Part shown: in pieces, positions 34,725 to 44,751 of the stretch | Layout of the letters: each line of letters opens with the position of its first letter | How positions within the stretch are numbered: the stretch's first letter is position 1 | NCBI GenBank assembly: GCA_032128395.1 | Contig: JAQBGV010000071.1 | Span: forward strand, 1-64,000 | Origin: JAQBGV01 sp032128395 | GTDB lineage: Bacteria > Planctomycetota > UBA8108 > UBA1146 | Length of the DNA: 64,000 bases | Direction: 5' to 3' | Made by a program: the position numbers and the translations under genes | Notes under the pieces: generated by a model | Database searches by the model: none | What the model saw: the letters and a program-made list of their open reading frames with translations, nothing else | Told to the model about the DNA's origin: nothing

Positions 34725-35669
34725 CTATCCCATCGGATGACGGTGTGCGGCCGAGTATCGGCCGGTGGCGTGAAACTCGAGTTGGCGCTCGAGATCGGTG
34801 AGTAGGGACGACGCTCCGATTCGGAATCGCTCGGGTCGCATCGACCGTTCGCCGAGTTCCTCCTTCACCAGCATCAGGAACGAGACCGCCTCCTTCGCGG
34901 TCCGGATCCCGCCCGCAGGTTTGAAGCCCGCCAGGTGGCCGGTGCGTTCCGCGTGTTCGCGAATCGCCCGAACCATCACAAGCGCGACCGGCAGGGTCGC
35001 GTTCACCGGTTCCTTGCCGGTCGAGGTCTTGATGAAGTCCGCTCCCGCCGCGAGACAGACTCGGCTCGCCCGCGCGACGCGGGTCAACGTGCCGAGCTCC
35101 CCGGTGGCGAGGATCGACTTCAGATGCACCTTCTGGCCGCACGCTTCGCGAAAATCGCGCACTTCGCGGTACAGCTCTTCCCACCGCTCCGCCAGGGCGA
35201 GCGGGCGCGACACCACGATGTCGACCTCATCGGCCCCCGCGGCGACCGAGGCCCGGATCTGCTCGAGTTTCTGATCGTGGGGAATCTGCCCCGCCGGGAA
35301 TCCGGTCGAGACCGCGCACACCCGGACCGGAGACCCCGCGCACGACGCCGCCGCGACCGGCACCTGGTTGTGGTAGATACAGACCGCCGCGCAGTGGAGA
35401 TCCTCGGGGAGCCCGTGCGCAGCCAGAATTTCATCGCGAACGGGGTGCCGCGCCTTCGCTGCGAGACGCCGGACCGTGCCCGGGGTGTCGTCCCCGGCGA
35501 GGGTCGTCAGATCGAGGCAGGTGACCGCGTGCGCGTGCCAGCCGACCTGCCAGGTCTTCTTCACCGTACGGCGGCCGGTGAGGGACACGGCTCGCCGCTC
35601 GATCGCGGAACGGTTGGTCCGCGTCGAGAGAACCCAGTCGAGGTCGAGTTCGCAGCCGGGGTTCAGCAC
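34725..35669 (-). CDS. deoC: Deoxyribose-phosphate aldolase
   Basis: 314 residues, GTG start with GGAGAG 8 nt upstream. DeoC motifs: VCIYHNQVPVA, VSTGFPAGQIPHDQKLEQI, GADEVDIVVSR, VHLKSIL and the Schiff-base lysine in FIKTSTGK, then GFKPAGGIRTAKEA. It splits 2-deoxyribose 5-phosphate to acetaldehyde and glyceraldehyde 3-phosphate. The N-terminus is about 50 residues longer than E. coli DeoC. Operon with the ALDH16 gene: deoxynucleoside salvage with removal of the toxic aldehyde. Confidence 0.95.
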   Translation of the reverse strand: MLNPGCELDLDWVLSTRTNRSAIERRAVSLTGRRTVKKTWQVGWHAHAVTCLDLTTLAGDDTPGTVRRLAAKARHPVRDEILAAHGLPEDLHCAAVCIYHNQVPVAAASCAGSPVRVCAVSTGFPAGQIPHDQKLEQIRASVAAGADEVDIVVSRPLALAERWEELYREVRDFREACGQKVHLKSILATGELGTLTRVARASRVCLAAGADFIKTSTGKEPVNATLPVALVMVRAIREHAERTGHLAGFKPAGGIRTAKEAVSFLMLVKEELGERSMRPERFRIGASSLLTDLERQLEFHATGRYSAAHRHPMG

Positions 35670-35771
35670 CGAGGGACTCTCCTGCCGACGAGCATGAACG
35701 AGCGCGCCGACATCATCGGGGAGCGCACCGATCCGTCAACGTGGTCCAGCAACGGGGGCGCTGCGACGCCC

Positions 35772-35805
35772 GCGCCAGAGAGTTCGCTCTCACGGGCTCT
35801 GGCGC
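35772..35805. repeat. 9-bp inverted repeat over the VOC stop codon
   Basis: GCGCCAGAG (35772-35780) and CTCTGGCGC (35797-35805) with a 16-nt loop straddle the stop of the VOC gene. It may mark a weak transcript end; there is no T-tract. Confidence 0.35.
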
Positions 35806-36161
35806 TCTTCTGAGACGGAGAAGCCCATGCCGTCGGGATCGGCATACTGCGCGATCCGGGCTCCGAAGACCTCTTTCGGCTCCTGAGCGCAGGGCACACC
35901 CCGCTCGGTCATCTTCACATGAAACCCATTGAGATCCGGGACACAAAACCCCCAACGGCAACGGCCCGCCGGGAGGTGGTCCGAGTCTCCGCCGGGTACG
36001 CTCGGCTCATCGCTCAGATGGAGCGCGAGGGTCGTCCCCCCGGTGTCGAACTCAGTCCATCCCGGAGTCTCGAATCGGAGGGGGATATCGAGGGTGTCGC
36101 GGTAGAACGCCACCGAGCGCTTCATGTCACTGACGAACACGATCGCGTAGCTCACTCGCAT
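35790..36161 (-). CDS. VOC-family (glyoxalase/bleomycin-resistance fold) protein
   Basis: 123 residues from the ATG with GGGAGG 6 nt upstream. One full VOC unit: an N-terminal half beginning VSYAIVFVSDMKRSVAFYRDTLDIP and a second half with CRWGFCVPDLNGFHVKM and IAQYADPDGMGFSVSE. Probable metal ligands are sparse (E/H positions near 44 and 55). Members range from lyases to resistance proteins, and the substrate cannot be predicted. It lies 44 bp past the last gene of the ABC operon on the same strand. Confidence 0.82.
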   Translation of the reverse strand: MRVSYAIVFVSDMKRSVAFYRDTLDIPLRFETPGWTEFDTGGTTLALHLSDEPSVPGGDSDHLPAGRCRWGFCVPDLNGFHVKMTERGVPCAQEPKEVFGARIAQYADPDGMGFSVSEERQSP

Positions 36162-36205
36162 CGAAACCTCCCATCCTGGAAGCACTCTACTATTTCAACG
36201 GGCTG

Positions 36206-37218
36206 CTAGTCCGCAGTGTACGGGCACGCGGCGAGATGCCCATCCTCGATCTCGACGAACTCCGGGCGCGCCTGGGCGCACTCCGGTCGAGCGATCGGAC
36301 ATCGAGTGCGGAATCCGCAGCCGCTCGGCTTCGCTAGCGGGCTGGGAATGTCTCCTTCGAGCATCACCCGATCGGGGCGCTCGCGCCGCGGATTCGGCTG
36401 CGGGACGGCGGAGAGGAGCGCCCGGGTGTACGGGTGCCGCGGGTTGCGATAGACCTGCTCGGCGCTCCCCACCTCGACGATGTTCCCGAGGTACATCACC
36501 GCGATCCGGTCGCAGACGTGGTAGACGACCCCGATGTCGTGGGCGATGAACAGATAGGTGAGCCCGAACTCCCCCTGCAGTTCCTCCATCAGATTGATCA
36601 CCTGCGCCTGGACCGAGACGTCGAGTGCACTGACCGGTTCGTCGGCGATCACCAAGCGAGGATTCGTCGCGAGCGTTCGGGCGAGCCCGATCCGCTGCCG
36701 TTGTCCGCCCGAGAACTCGTGCGGGTAGCGCGACACGTAGCTGGGCTGCAGGCCCACTCGATCGAGGAGCTCGCGCACCCGGCGGCCGCGAGCGACCCTG
36801 TCGAGTTCGGTGTGGAGTTTGAGGGGACCGCCGACGATCTGCTCTACGGTCATCCGAGGATTCAACGAGCTGAACGGGTCCTGGAACACCATCTGGATCT
36901 CGGCCCGGTACGGACGCATCTCCTTCCGCCGCATCCCGTTCAGATCGACGACACCACCGCTCTTCGAGCGGTACAGCACCTTTCCGCCGAGGTGCACATC
37001 CGGCGTGGTCGGGCGCAGGAGATTGATCACCGCGCGCCCCACTGTGGTCTTTCCAGAGCCGGACTCCCCCACCAGCCCGACCGACTCGCCGGCTCGGACT
37101 TCGAGCGACACTCCATCGACCGCGCGTACCTCAGCCGTCTTGTGCCGGAGGATCCCGCCATAGACGGGGAAGTGCACGTGCAGGTCCTCGATCTGGATGA
37201 TCGGCCCACTCGGCGCAC

Positions 37219-37222
<4 letters not shown>
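36206..37222 (-). CDS. Peptide ABC importer ATPase 2 (OppF/YejF-half type), set 1
   Basis: 338 residues; ATG overlaps the stop of the upstream ATPase gene. Walker A GESGSGKT near 53, Q-loop VFQDPFSSLNP, signature FSGGQRQRIGLARTL, Walker B LVIADEPVSALD and the switch His in FIAHD. The C-terminal oligopeptide extension has the spaced cysteines CGFRTRCPIARPEC, which in related ATPases can hold an iron-sulfur cluster. It powers peptide import with OppD and the two permeases upstream. The only ATPase genes for this transporter class in the window are this and the next. Confidence 0.95.
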
Positions 37223-38208
<986 letters not shown>

Positions 38209-38212
38209 CGAT

Positions 38213-39358
38213 CTACCTCAACCGTGAGAACACTTTGGGATCGAACGCTTCGCGCACCGCCTCGCCGATGAACACGACCATCAACAGGGTCAGGTTGAGC
38301 GCAATGACAGGGGCCAGGATCAGGTGGTAGTCAAACAATGAACTCGATGCTCCTCCCCCTGAGCTCAGCTGCCCACGGCCTTGTTCGAGGAGCTCCCCCC
38401 AGCTCGCGGCCGGAGCCGGGAGTCCGAACCCGAGGAAGTCCAGGGACACGATCGCGGTGATCGCGCCGACGATCGCGAAGGGCGCGTAGCTGATGATCGG
38501 GGTGAGCGCATTCGGCAGGATGTGCCGAAACATGATCGAGGATCTCGATTCGCCCTGCGCGATGGCGGCCGAGACGTAGTCGCGAGACTTCTCCCGGTAG
38601 AACTCCCCGCGCATGTAGTAGGTGATGCCCACCCAGGAGAACATCCCGACCAAGACCACGAGGAGGCGGAGGGTCGGCTGTACGATGCTCGAGATGATCA
38701 TCACGGTGTAGAGGAACGGGAGCGCGGCCCAGATCTCGACCACACGCTGGCCGTAGATGTCGATCCTACCCCCGAAGAACCCGAAACAAGCACCCACCGC
38801 GACGCCGAATGTATAGGCGAATCCGACCACCCCGAGTGCAAATGTCATCGAGTTCCAGAATCCGTATACCAGCCGAGCGAACACATCGCGGTCGCGATCA
38901 TCGGTCCCCAGCCAGTGCACTGGGGATGGTGGGTGTGGAGGATTTCCGTCGAATTCGTCGAGCAGGCTCTCGTTGGGACTGTAGGGGTACGGCGGCATCA
39001 GAACCCAGGTCTCGTCTTCGCCGTCCTCGCGAAGTGTAGCCTGGAGAGTTCGATAGTCCGGTGAGCCGATGCGGCGTTGTCCGAATTCCTTCGCTTCGTG
39101 GAAGTTCCCGAACGCGGGGAAGAAGTATTTGCCGTCGAACTTGACCAGAAGCGCGTTGCTACTGATCAACAGGGGCGCGAAGAAGCTCAGGATGTAACAG
39201 CTGAGGAGAACTAGGAGGCTGTACCACCCCCGCTTGACCCGTCGGAACTTCCGGAAGCGCCTGCGGAAGACAGTCTCCGATACCGCAGTGGTGGACTCGC
39301 TCGGAGCGATGTTTAACGGTGGAACAGGTGCGCCGGATGCGGTGGGGACGTCGTTCAT
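38213..39358 (-). CDS. Peptide ABC permease (OppC/YejE type), set 1
   Basis: 381 residues. Following the first membrane helix (about 45-65), a periplasmic loop of about 100 residues begins NALLVKFDGKYFFPAF, which is typical of YejE of the YejABEF microcin C/peptide importer. The HWLGTDDRDRDVFARLVYG motif leads to the five-helix core, with the EAA loop near ...YVSAAIAQGESRSSIMFRHILPN. Gene order with a YejB-like permease and a long YejA-like binding protein supports a Yej-type system. Confidence 0.92.
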   Translation of the reverse strand: MNDVPTASGAPVPPLNIAPSESTTAVSETVFRRRFRKFRRVKRGWYSLLVLLSCYILSFFAPLLISSNALLVKFDGKYFFPAFGNFHEAKEFGQRRIGSPDYRTLQATLREDGEDETWVLMPPYPYSPNESLLDEFDGNPPHPPSPVHWLGTDDRDRDVFARLVYGFWNSMTFALGVVGFAYTFGVAVGACFGFFGGRIDIYGQRVVEIWAALPFLYTVMIISSIVQPTLRLLVVLVGMFSWVGITYYMRGEFYREKSRDYVSAAIAQGESRSSIMFRHILPNALTPIISYAPFAIVGAITAIVSLDFLGFGLPAPAASWGELLEQGRGQLSSGGGASSSLFDYHLILAPVIALNLTLLMVVFIGEAVREAFDPKVFSRLR

Positions 39359-39368
39359 CGCATCGTCT

Positions 39369-40406
39369 CTAGTTGAACCGGATGCGGGGGTCGAACACGA
39401 CGTACAGGATGTCGCTGAGGATGTTGCCGAGGAGGATCAATGCAGTGTTGATCACGAGGATCCCCATCACCACCGTGTAGTCCCTCGAAACGATCGATTC
39501 GTAGCCGAGCAACCCGATGCCGTGGATGTTGAAGATCCGCTCGATCAGGTAGCTCCCGGCCATCACCAGGCTGATCGCATGCCCGAGCCCGGTGCAGATG
39601 GGGATGAGGGAATTGCGGAGGGCGTGGCCGAAGATCACGCGCCGCTCCGTGAGCCCCTTCGCGAAGGCGGTCCGGACGTAGTCCTGGCCGAGGTTCTCCA
39701 TCAGCGAGTTCTTCATCAAGATCGTCAGCGTCGCGAAGCTCCCCGCCGCGTAAGCGATCACCGGCAGGAAAGTGTGGTGAATCTGATCGAGGACCTTCCC
39801 CACGGGGGAGAGCTTGTCCCAAACCTCCTTCGACGACCGAAATCCATCGAGCGGGAACCACTCGAAATTTGCCCCGAACACCATCACCAGGAGGAGTCCG
39901 AGAGCCCAGCCGGGGATCGAGTATCCGAGGAAGACGACCGCACTGCTCGCGAAGTCGAAGGTGTCGCGGTGCCGGATCGCCTTGAGCACTCCCAGAGGTA
40001 TGCAGACAGAGTATGCCAGTACGAACCCGATCAGGCCGAAGTAGATGCTCACCGGAAACTTCTTCACGATCACCCGAAGGACCGGTTCACTGGTCTTGAA
40101 TGACTTTCCGAAGTCGAGGGTGACCAGGTCGCCGAGCCAGAGGAGGTAGGCGTGGGGGATGGACTTGTCGAAGTGGTAATGCGCCTTGAGGTTCGCGAGC
40201 GCAGCCTCGGGGATCGCGACACTGCTCGTCGGTCTGCCCGCGCCGCCACCTTCGCCCCCTGCGCCGCCCGCCCCCATCTGCATCTCCATGATCAATTTGT
40301 CGATCGGCCCACCGGGCACGAATCGGGTGATCGCGAAGACCAGAAGGGTGATCCCGAGGAAGGTCGGGATCATCAAGAGCGCGCGTCGCGCAAAGTAGGC
40401 GCCCAC
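39369..40406 (-). CDS. Peptide ABC permease (OppB/YejB type), set 1
   Basis: 345 residues, six membrane helices. The N-terminus YFARRALLMIPTFLGITLLVFAITRFVPGGP is typical of OppB-fold permeases, and the EAA loop reads DYVRTAFAKGLTERRVIFGHALRN. An insertion rich in Gly (GGAGGEGGGAGR, about 45-60) lies in the first periplasmic loop, as in YejB proteins. It pairs with the permease 10 nt downstream. Start follows the binding protein by 18 nt. Confidence 0.92.
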   Translation of the reverse strand: MGAYFARRALLMIPTFLGITLLVFAITRFVPGGPIDKLIMEMQMGAGGAGGEGGGAGRPTSSVAIPEAALANLKAHYHFDKSIPHAYLLWLGDLVTLDFGKSFKTSEPVLRVIVKKFPVSIYFGLIGFVLAYSVCIPLGVLKAIRHRDTFDFASSAVVFLGYSIPGWALGLLLVMVFGANFEWFPLDGFRSSKEVWDKLSPVGKVLDQIHHTFLPVIAYAAGSFATLTILMKNSLMENLGQDYVRTAFAKGLTERRVIFGHALRNSLIPICTGLGHAISLVMAGSYLIERIFNIHGIGLLGYESIVSRDYTVVMGILVINTALILLGNILSDILYVVFDPRIRFN

Positions 40407-40424
40407 GGAGCTGGCCCCCGACGC

Positions 40425-42380
40425 CTAGGGCGAGCCCGCGGCGTTCTGGGCCGCATTCCACTCGGCCCAAAAGTGGTTCTCGACCGGTGGGATCTCGAGA
40501 ATCTTGGTCGAATCGGCCCGAGCTTCCGCGAGAGCTCGCTCCTTCACCGGATCGACCCACCAGACGTAGATCATTTCCTGGTTATCTTCATAGGTACGGC
40601 TCGTCCCCCACTTCGGCCAGCCGAACTTGTTGGCGATGATCACACGTTGGGCGGGCTTGTACCATGCGAGCACGTAGGGGTGTTGTTCGAAGATGATCCC
40701 GTCGATCTGCTTCATGATCTGCCGTCGGCGCTGGATGTCGTACTCGCGATCGTACTCGACGAGGAGCTCGTCCACCCGCTCGTTCACGAATGCGGTGATG
40801 TTGTTGTTGTTATTGCCCCGGCCGAGCTCGCCCTTCCAACTCGTCTCCGGATTCGGGGTGATGAGCGCACCCCAGCTCATCATCGCGAGCTCGTACTCCT
40901 TCTCCTGAGCATTTCTCCAGAAGGTCGTGGGAGTGAGCAGTTTCAGGTTGAGCTTGATCCCCAGGCGATTCGTGGCCTCCTGGTAGATCGTCAGGTGCTT
41001 CTCGCTCCCCTTCTGGCTGTACATCACGTCGAACTCTAGTTTTCTGCCGTCCTTGACCCGCCATCCATCGCTGTCGCGTGTCGTGTAGCCCGCTTCGTTC
41101 AGAAGCTCGTCGGCGGCCATCTCGTCGTAGAGCGTGACTTGGTTCGAGTCGTTCCCGTAAGTCGCTCCCTGCCAATAGCTGTCCAACATCGCATACTCGT
41201 CGAAGAACAGCTTCTCGATCATCTTCTCTCGGTCGAAGAGATGGGCGAGCGCCTTGCGGATCTTCAAATCGTCGAGCGGTGGTCTCGACATGTTGATCGC
41301 GATCCCTGATGTCCCGATGGGAGCGTCGTTGAAGACCTTCATCCGCAGGACGAGGCCTCTCTTGCAATCTTCCTCCTCGGGCAGGTCCTTCGCGAACCAC
41401 TTCGCTGTGGTGATCACGTAATAGTCGAGTTCCCCCTTCTTGGCCTTCTCGTAGGTGAGCTGATTCTCCAGGACCACCGGGAAGTGAATCTTGTCGATGT
41501 TGTACATGCCGGTCCACGCCGGGTTGTCCGCGTCCCACCAATCGGGGTTGCGCGTCAGCGTGACCGACTCGTTCATGATGATGTCACCTGGCTCGACCAT
41601 GTATGGACCGCAGAACGCCGTGTAGGCGAACTGGAACTTCTCCAGGAATTCCGTCCCGGTCAAGTGTCCGATCTCCTTTGCGGGGAGGGTCACGAGTGAG
41701 CCGGCGTAGAGGAAGTTCCGCCAGTTCTCCTCGCTGCACCTGACCTCGATGATGTATTTCGAGATGGCGCGGGGAGTGAACTTCCCGAACACGAGCTGGC
41801 TCGATGGGAACAGAATCGTGGGGTCCATCCAGAGTTTGTGGGAGGCCAGGTAGTCCTGTGAAGTGACCTCGGTGCCATCGCTCCAGCGCGCCTTCGGATT
41901 GATGCGAAAACGGTACGTGGACTTGTCCTCGGAGATCTGCCAGTGCGTCGCGAGGTTCGGGATGATGTCGAGGGTGACCGGATGCCGCATGACCAGCGCT
42001 GGGAAGCAGAGATCGCGCACGAGATAGTTGATCGAGGCGTTCCAGCTCTGCCCCCCCATGCGCAGGGTCGCGGGCCAATCGGGGATGGCACGAGAGAGAC
42101 TCCCCCCCTTCACCGCTTCCGCGGCACCGATCGCCGGGAACTGGAGGACCGTGTCCCACCCCTTCCCGGTGAATCCGGGACCCCCGAGTTCTGCGGAGAC
42201 GGCGGGATCCCCCGCCTGTGGGTCCAAGCGGTACTCGACGGTTGGAATCGAAATGTCGATCCCCGCGTACTGACCGCTGGCGGCTCCCGTGTCCGGCTTG
42301 CGAGCACCCCCCGAGTCTTTTTCTTCACCACAGCCAAAGAGCGACAAAATGCAGACAACGGAAAAGAGGGTACGGGTCAT
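40425..42380 (-). CDS. Peptide-binding lipoprotein (YejA-like SBP family 5), set 1
   Basis: 651 residues, ATG with GGAGAG upstream. The signal peptide ends in the lipobox LFGC. The solute-binding family 5 fold follows, with RFRINPKARWSDGTEVTSQDYL, DIIMNESVTLTRNPDWWD and the GIAINMSRPPLDDLKIRKALAHLFDREK segment. It captures peptides or peptide-like molecules outside the membrane and delivers them to the permeases encoded next. It is longer than OppA/DppA and close to YejA in length. First gene of the five-gene set 1 operon. Confidence 0.92.
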   Translation of the reverse strand: MTRTLFSVVCILSLFGCGEEKDSGGARKPDTGAASGQYAGIDISIPTVEYRLDPQAGDPAVSAELGGPGFTGKGWDTVLQFPAIGAAEAVKGGSLSRAIPDWPATLRMGGQSWNASINYLVRDLCFPALVMRHPVTLDIIPNLATHWQISEDKSTYRFRINPKARWSDGTEVTSQDYLASHKLWMDPTILFPSSQLVFGKFTPRAISKYIIEVRCSEENWRNFLYAGSLVTLPAKEIGHLTGTEFLEKFQFAYTAFCGPYMVEPGDIIMNESVTLTRNPDWWDADNPAWTGMYNIDKIHFPVVLENQLTYEKAKKGELDYYVITTAKWFAKDLPEEEDCKRGLVLRMKVFNDAPIGTSGIAINMSRPPLDDLKIRKALAHLFDREKMIEKLFFDEYAMLDSYWQGATYGNDSNQVTLYDEMAADELLNEAGYTTRDSDGWRVKDGRKLEFDVMYSQKGSEKHLTIYQEATNRLGIKLNLKLLTPTTFWRNAQEKEYELAMMSWGALITPNPETSWKGELGRGNNNNNITAFVNERVDELLVEYDREYDIQRRRQIMKQIDGIIFEQHPYVLAWYKPAQRVIIANKFGWPKWGTSRTYEDNQEMIYVWWVDPVKERALAEARADSTKILEIPPVENHFWAEWNAAQNAAGSP

Positions 42381-42519
42381 GAGGCTCTCCCTGAAGTCTC
42401 GGGACGGACGGAGCAGCTGCTTCGGGCTCGAGAAAGCGGGACCCACGAAACGGGCCGCGCCCGCGAGAGAGCGGCGCGGCCTCGAAGGACGACGCGGGAC
42501 CGGGGAAACCCGGTGCCGG

Positions 42520-42723
42520 TTATTTCGCCTCGTCCTTCTTCTTCTTTTCCTTGCCGCGCTTCTTCGGCTTGACCACACGGGTCTTCTGGAGCCCGAACGG
42601 ACTATTCTCTTTCGAGGAGAACAGGCCTTGGCGCTCGAGCTCGACGATGCGCTCGTACCGGGTCAGAACGTTTCGACTCCGGGTGAGAGCATCCGCTGAC
42701 TTGAGAGTCTTGTGTACCGACAT
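42520..42723 (-). CDS. PVC-type small basic protein
   Basis: 67 residues: MSVHKTLKSADALTRSRNVL start, TRYERIVELERQG, FGLQKTRVVKPKKRGK, and a Lys/Glu tail. This matches a family of small, very basic proteins that I know from Planctomycetes, Verrucomicrobia and Chlamydiae, where annotations call it simply 'small basic protein'. It is likely to bind RNA or the ribosome, but no function is proved. It is the best taxonomic marker in the window. It lies between the flippase-like gene and the set 1 ABC operon, with its own possible promoter. Confidence 0.88.
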   Translation of the reverse strand: MSVHKTLKSADALTRSRNVLTRYERIVELERQGLFSSKENSPFGLQKTRVVKPKKRGKEKKKKDEAK

Positions 42724-42773
42724 CGTTCATCCAGTCTGCTTGGTGGCGGCGTCTCATCCAGAGACGGGCGAAG

Positions 42774-42802
42774 AGGATAGCCCTCTCGAAGCCGGACGGC
42801 AA
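42774..42802 (-). promoter_or_regulatory. Candidate promoter of the small basic protein gene
   Basis: On the minus strand TTGCCG (42797-42802), 17 bp, TATCCT (42774-42779), which would give a leader of about 45 nt. The match is moderate. Confidence 0.28.
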
Positions 42803-42833
42803 GGGGACCCCGCGCAGCACCCGGGACCCCACT

Positions 42834-43961
42834 TCAGTTCCTCGGTCGCTCGGCCTCCGCGACGGATTCACCCTCTGAGAGTGCGCCATCGTTCCCAGCG
42901 GGCTTCGCAGGCGCCCCGGCGACCCCTGCGCCCGAGATCGAATCGGTCCAGCTTCGGGAGATCCTGGACCCTCCGAGGAAGAGCGCCAAGACCCCGACGA
43001 GGGCCCAGAGGACGGAGCTCAGCTGCAGCAAGACCCCCAGTTCGGCGCCGTGTCCCTCTCCCACCCGCAGGAACAACTCCTCGTAGGCCCACTGCCCCAC
43101 TCCCAGGCCCCCGGGGGTCAGAGGAAGACTGAACGCGAGTCCCCCGAGCGGGACGAGAAAGGAGTAGTTCTCGATGGAGGGAGTCTCTCCGGTCAGACCC
43201 CGGGCGAGCAAGATCGCGGTGAGGACGAAGAAGCTGTGGGCTGCGACGGAGAGCAGCATCGCGAACCCGAGCAGCCGCCTCCGACCTGCCACCGCCCACA
43301 GAGCTTCAGCCAGGCGCCCGATGATCCTGCGGCCGGGGAGCCAGCCGAGCAGGCCGACCGTGAACTCGTGTCGCCAGAGCCCACGCCAGCAGAGGAGCGC
43401 GCCGCCGAGCAGCACGACTGCGATCAGCCCGACCAGGATCAGCCCGAGTTTCTCGAGGACCGGGTCACCCCGCACTTCCGCGGGACAAAAACGGATCCCG
43501 ACCACTCCGATCAGCATCAGCGCGGTGAGTCCAATCGTTCGATCGAGCACCACGGAGAGCACCGCCTGCGGGCGCTGGCCTGGGCTCTCCCTCGCGATCT
43601 GGATCCCCTTCACGACGTCCCCTCCCGTCGCACCGGGGATCACCTGGCTGAACAGGAGTCCGAGCCAACAGAGTCGGGCCGCGTCGCGATACCGGACCGT
43701 GACCCCGAGCGCTCTCAGGATCCAGCGCCACCGGAAGATGGTCAGCTGGAACCCGCAGAACCAGGCGAGTTGAGCGAGGACGAAGTCGAGAGGGCGCTGG
43801 AAGTCGAGCAGGCGGGAGACTTCGATCCGGCCGCTCCCGAACAGGAACGCGACCAGGCCGATCCCCACCGCGACCTTGAAGAGGAGCCAACCGATCCGCC
43901 GTCGGTCTCGGGGAGCCGAGGCGTCTGGCGAGCCGCTCAGGATCCGTGTTCCTCGAGCCAC
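42834..43961 (-). CDS. Flippase-like integral membrane protein (LPG synthase TM / AglD2 family)
   Basis: 375 residues from a GTG that overlaps the upstream lipoprotein gene by 25 bp (GGAGG lies 9 nt before it). About eight membrane helices, with the family pattern: a helix pair, RWRWILRALGV, then GLLFSQVIPGATGGDVVKG, and further on PLTPGGLGVGQWAYEELF. This family (PF03706) includes the membrane part of lysylphosphatidylglycerol synthase and archaeal AglD-like proteins, suspected to act on lipid-linked sugars. Function not established here. No synthase domain is attached. Confidence 0.85.
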   Translation of the reverse strand: MARGTRILSGSPDASAPRDRRRIGWLLFKVAVGIGLVAFLFGSGRIEVSRLLDFQRPLDFVLAQLAWFCGFQLTIFRWRWILRALGVTVRYRDAARLCWLGLLFSQVIPGATGGDVVKGIQIARESPGQRPQAVLSVVLDRTIGLTALMLIGVVGIRFCPAEVRGDPVLEKLGLILVGLIAVVLLGGALLCWRGLWRHEFTVGLLGWLPGRRIIGRLAEALWAVAGRRRLLGFAMLLSVAAHSFFVLTAILLARGLTGETPSIENYSFLVPLGGLAFSLPLTPGGLGVGQWAYEELFLRVGEGHGAELGVLLQLSSVLWALVGVLALFLGGSRISRSWTDSISGAGVAGAPAKPAGNDGALSEGESVAEAERPRN

Positions 43962-44593
43962 GACTGCCAGTCCTCCCGGAGGAACATCAGGTCGGCGCCG
44001 GTGAGTTCGACCGCGGAGAGGTACGCCTGGAAGCGCACGTTTCCATCGGCGCGGGGGTCGACGATCACTTCGACCAACTCGCGGGCCCAATTCTCCTGGC
44101 CGATCTCGCGATAGGCTCGTGCGGCAGCGATGCGGACCAGCGCGTCCTCGTCGTCGTGGAGCCGCCTGCGGAGAGCGGGCCGACGTTCGAGCGGCGGGAG
44201 CGAGGAGACCCGCTCGACCGCCTCGAGTCGCACGGCGAGTCCGCGATCGACGAACGCCTGGGCGAGAAGCTCGACGCCGCACGGAAGTTCCCCGTCGAGC
44301 GCGATCGCCACGATCCGGGCGCGCAAGGATGGATTGGGCTCGATGAGGAATCGAGTGCTCAGGAAGGTGTCCATCCGCGCTCGATCGTCGGCGTCGAGCC
44401 GCTGGAGGCGCCCGTCGGCCGCGAGCACGGCGAGCGCGCCCAGCGCCTCCCACCGATCGCTGCGTCCCCCTTCTTCCGCGTCCTCGACCAGCGACATCGG
44501 CGAGGAACAGCCGGATGAGAGCGAGAGCAGGAGGACGAGAGCGACCAGAAGAGGGCGCGAAGGGTATGGCGTGTTCTGACGAGACCGCACCAT
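43937..44593 (-). CDS. Lipoprotein with HEAT-like helical repeats
   Basis: 218 residues from the second of two ATGs, which has the better spacing from GAGGGGAGG (the other is at 44599). Signal peptide with lipobox LSSGC near residue 23. The rest is alpha-helical with HEAT-like units (RLEAVERVSSLPPLERRPALRRRLHDDEDALVRIAAARAYREIG). No catalytic motif is seen. It probably works as a protein-binding scaffold at the membrane. Its 3' end overlaps the flippase-like gene, so the two are co-expressed. Confidence 0.75.
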   Translation of the reverse strand: MVRSRQNTPYPSRPLLVALVLLLSLSSGCSSPMSLVEDAEEGGRSDRWEALGALAVLAADGRLQRLDADDRARMDTFLSTRFLIEPNPSLRARIVAIALDGELPCGVELLAQAFVDRGLAVRLEAVERVSSLPPLERRPALRRRLHDDEDALVRIAAARAYREIGQENWARELVEVIVDPRADGNVRFQAYLSAVELTGADLMFLREDWQSWLEEHGS

Positions 44594-44751
44594 CGGCATC
44601 CTCCCCTCGATCCTCGGCCATGGCAGGATAGCGGCTTCCGGTCGGCGGTCGAATGGTTTCGAGCGGAAGCTCCGATGGACAGCTCGGGGTCGGCGGAGCA
44701 TCCTCCTGCGACTGGCTCCGCACGCTTTGCGAGCCCCGGAAGGAGAAGCTC

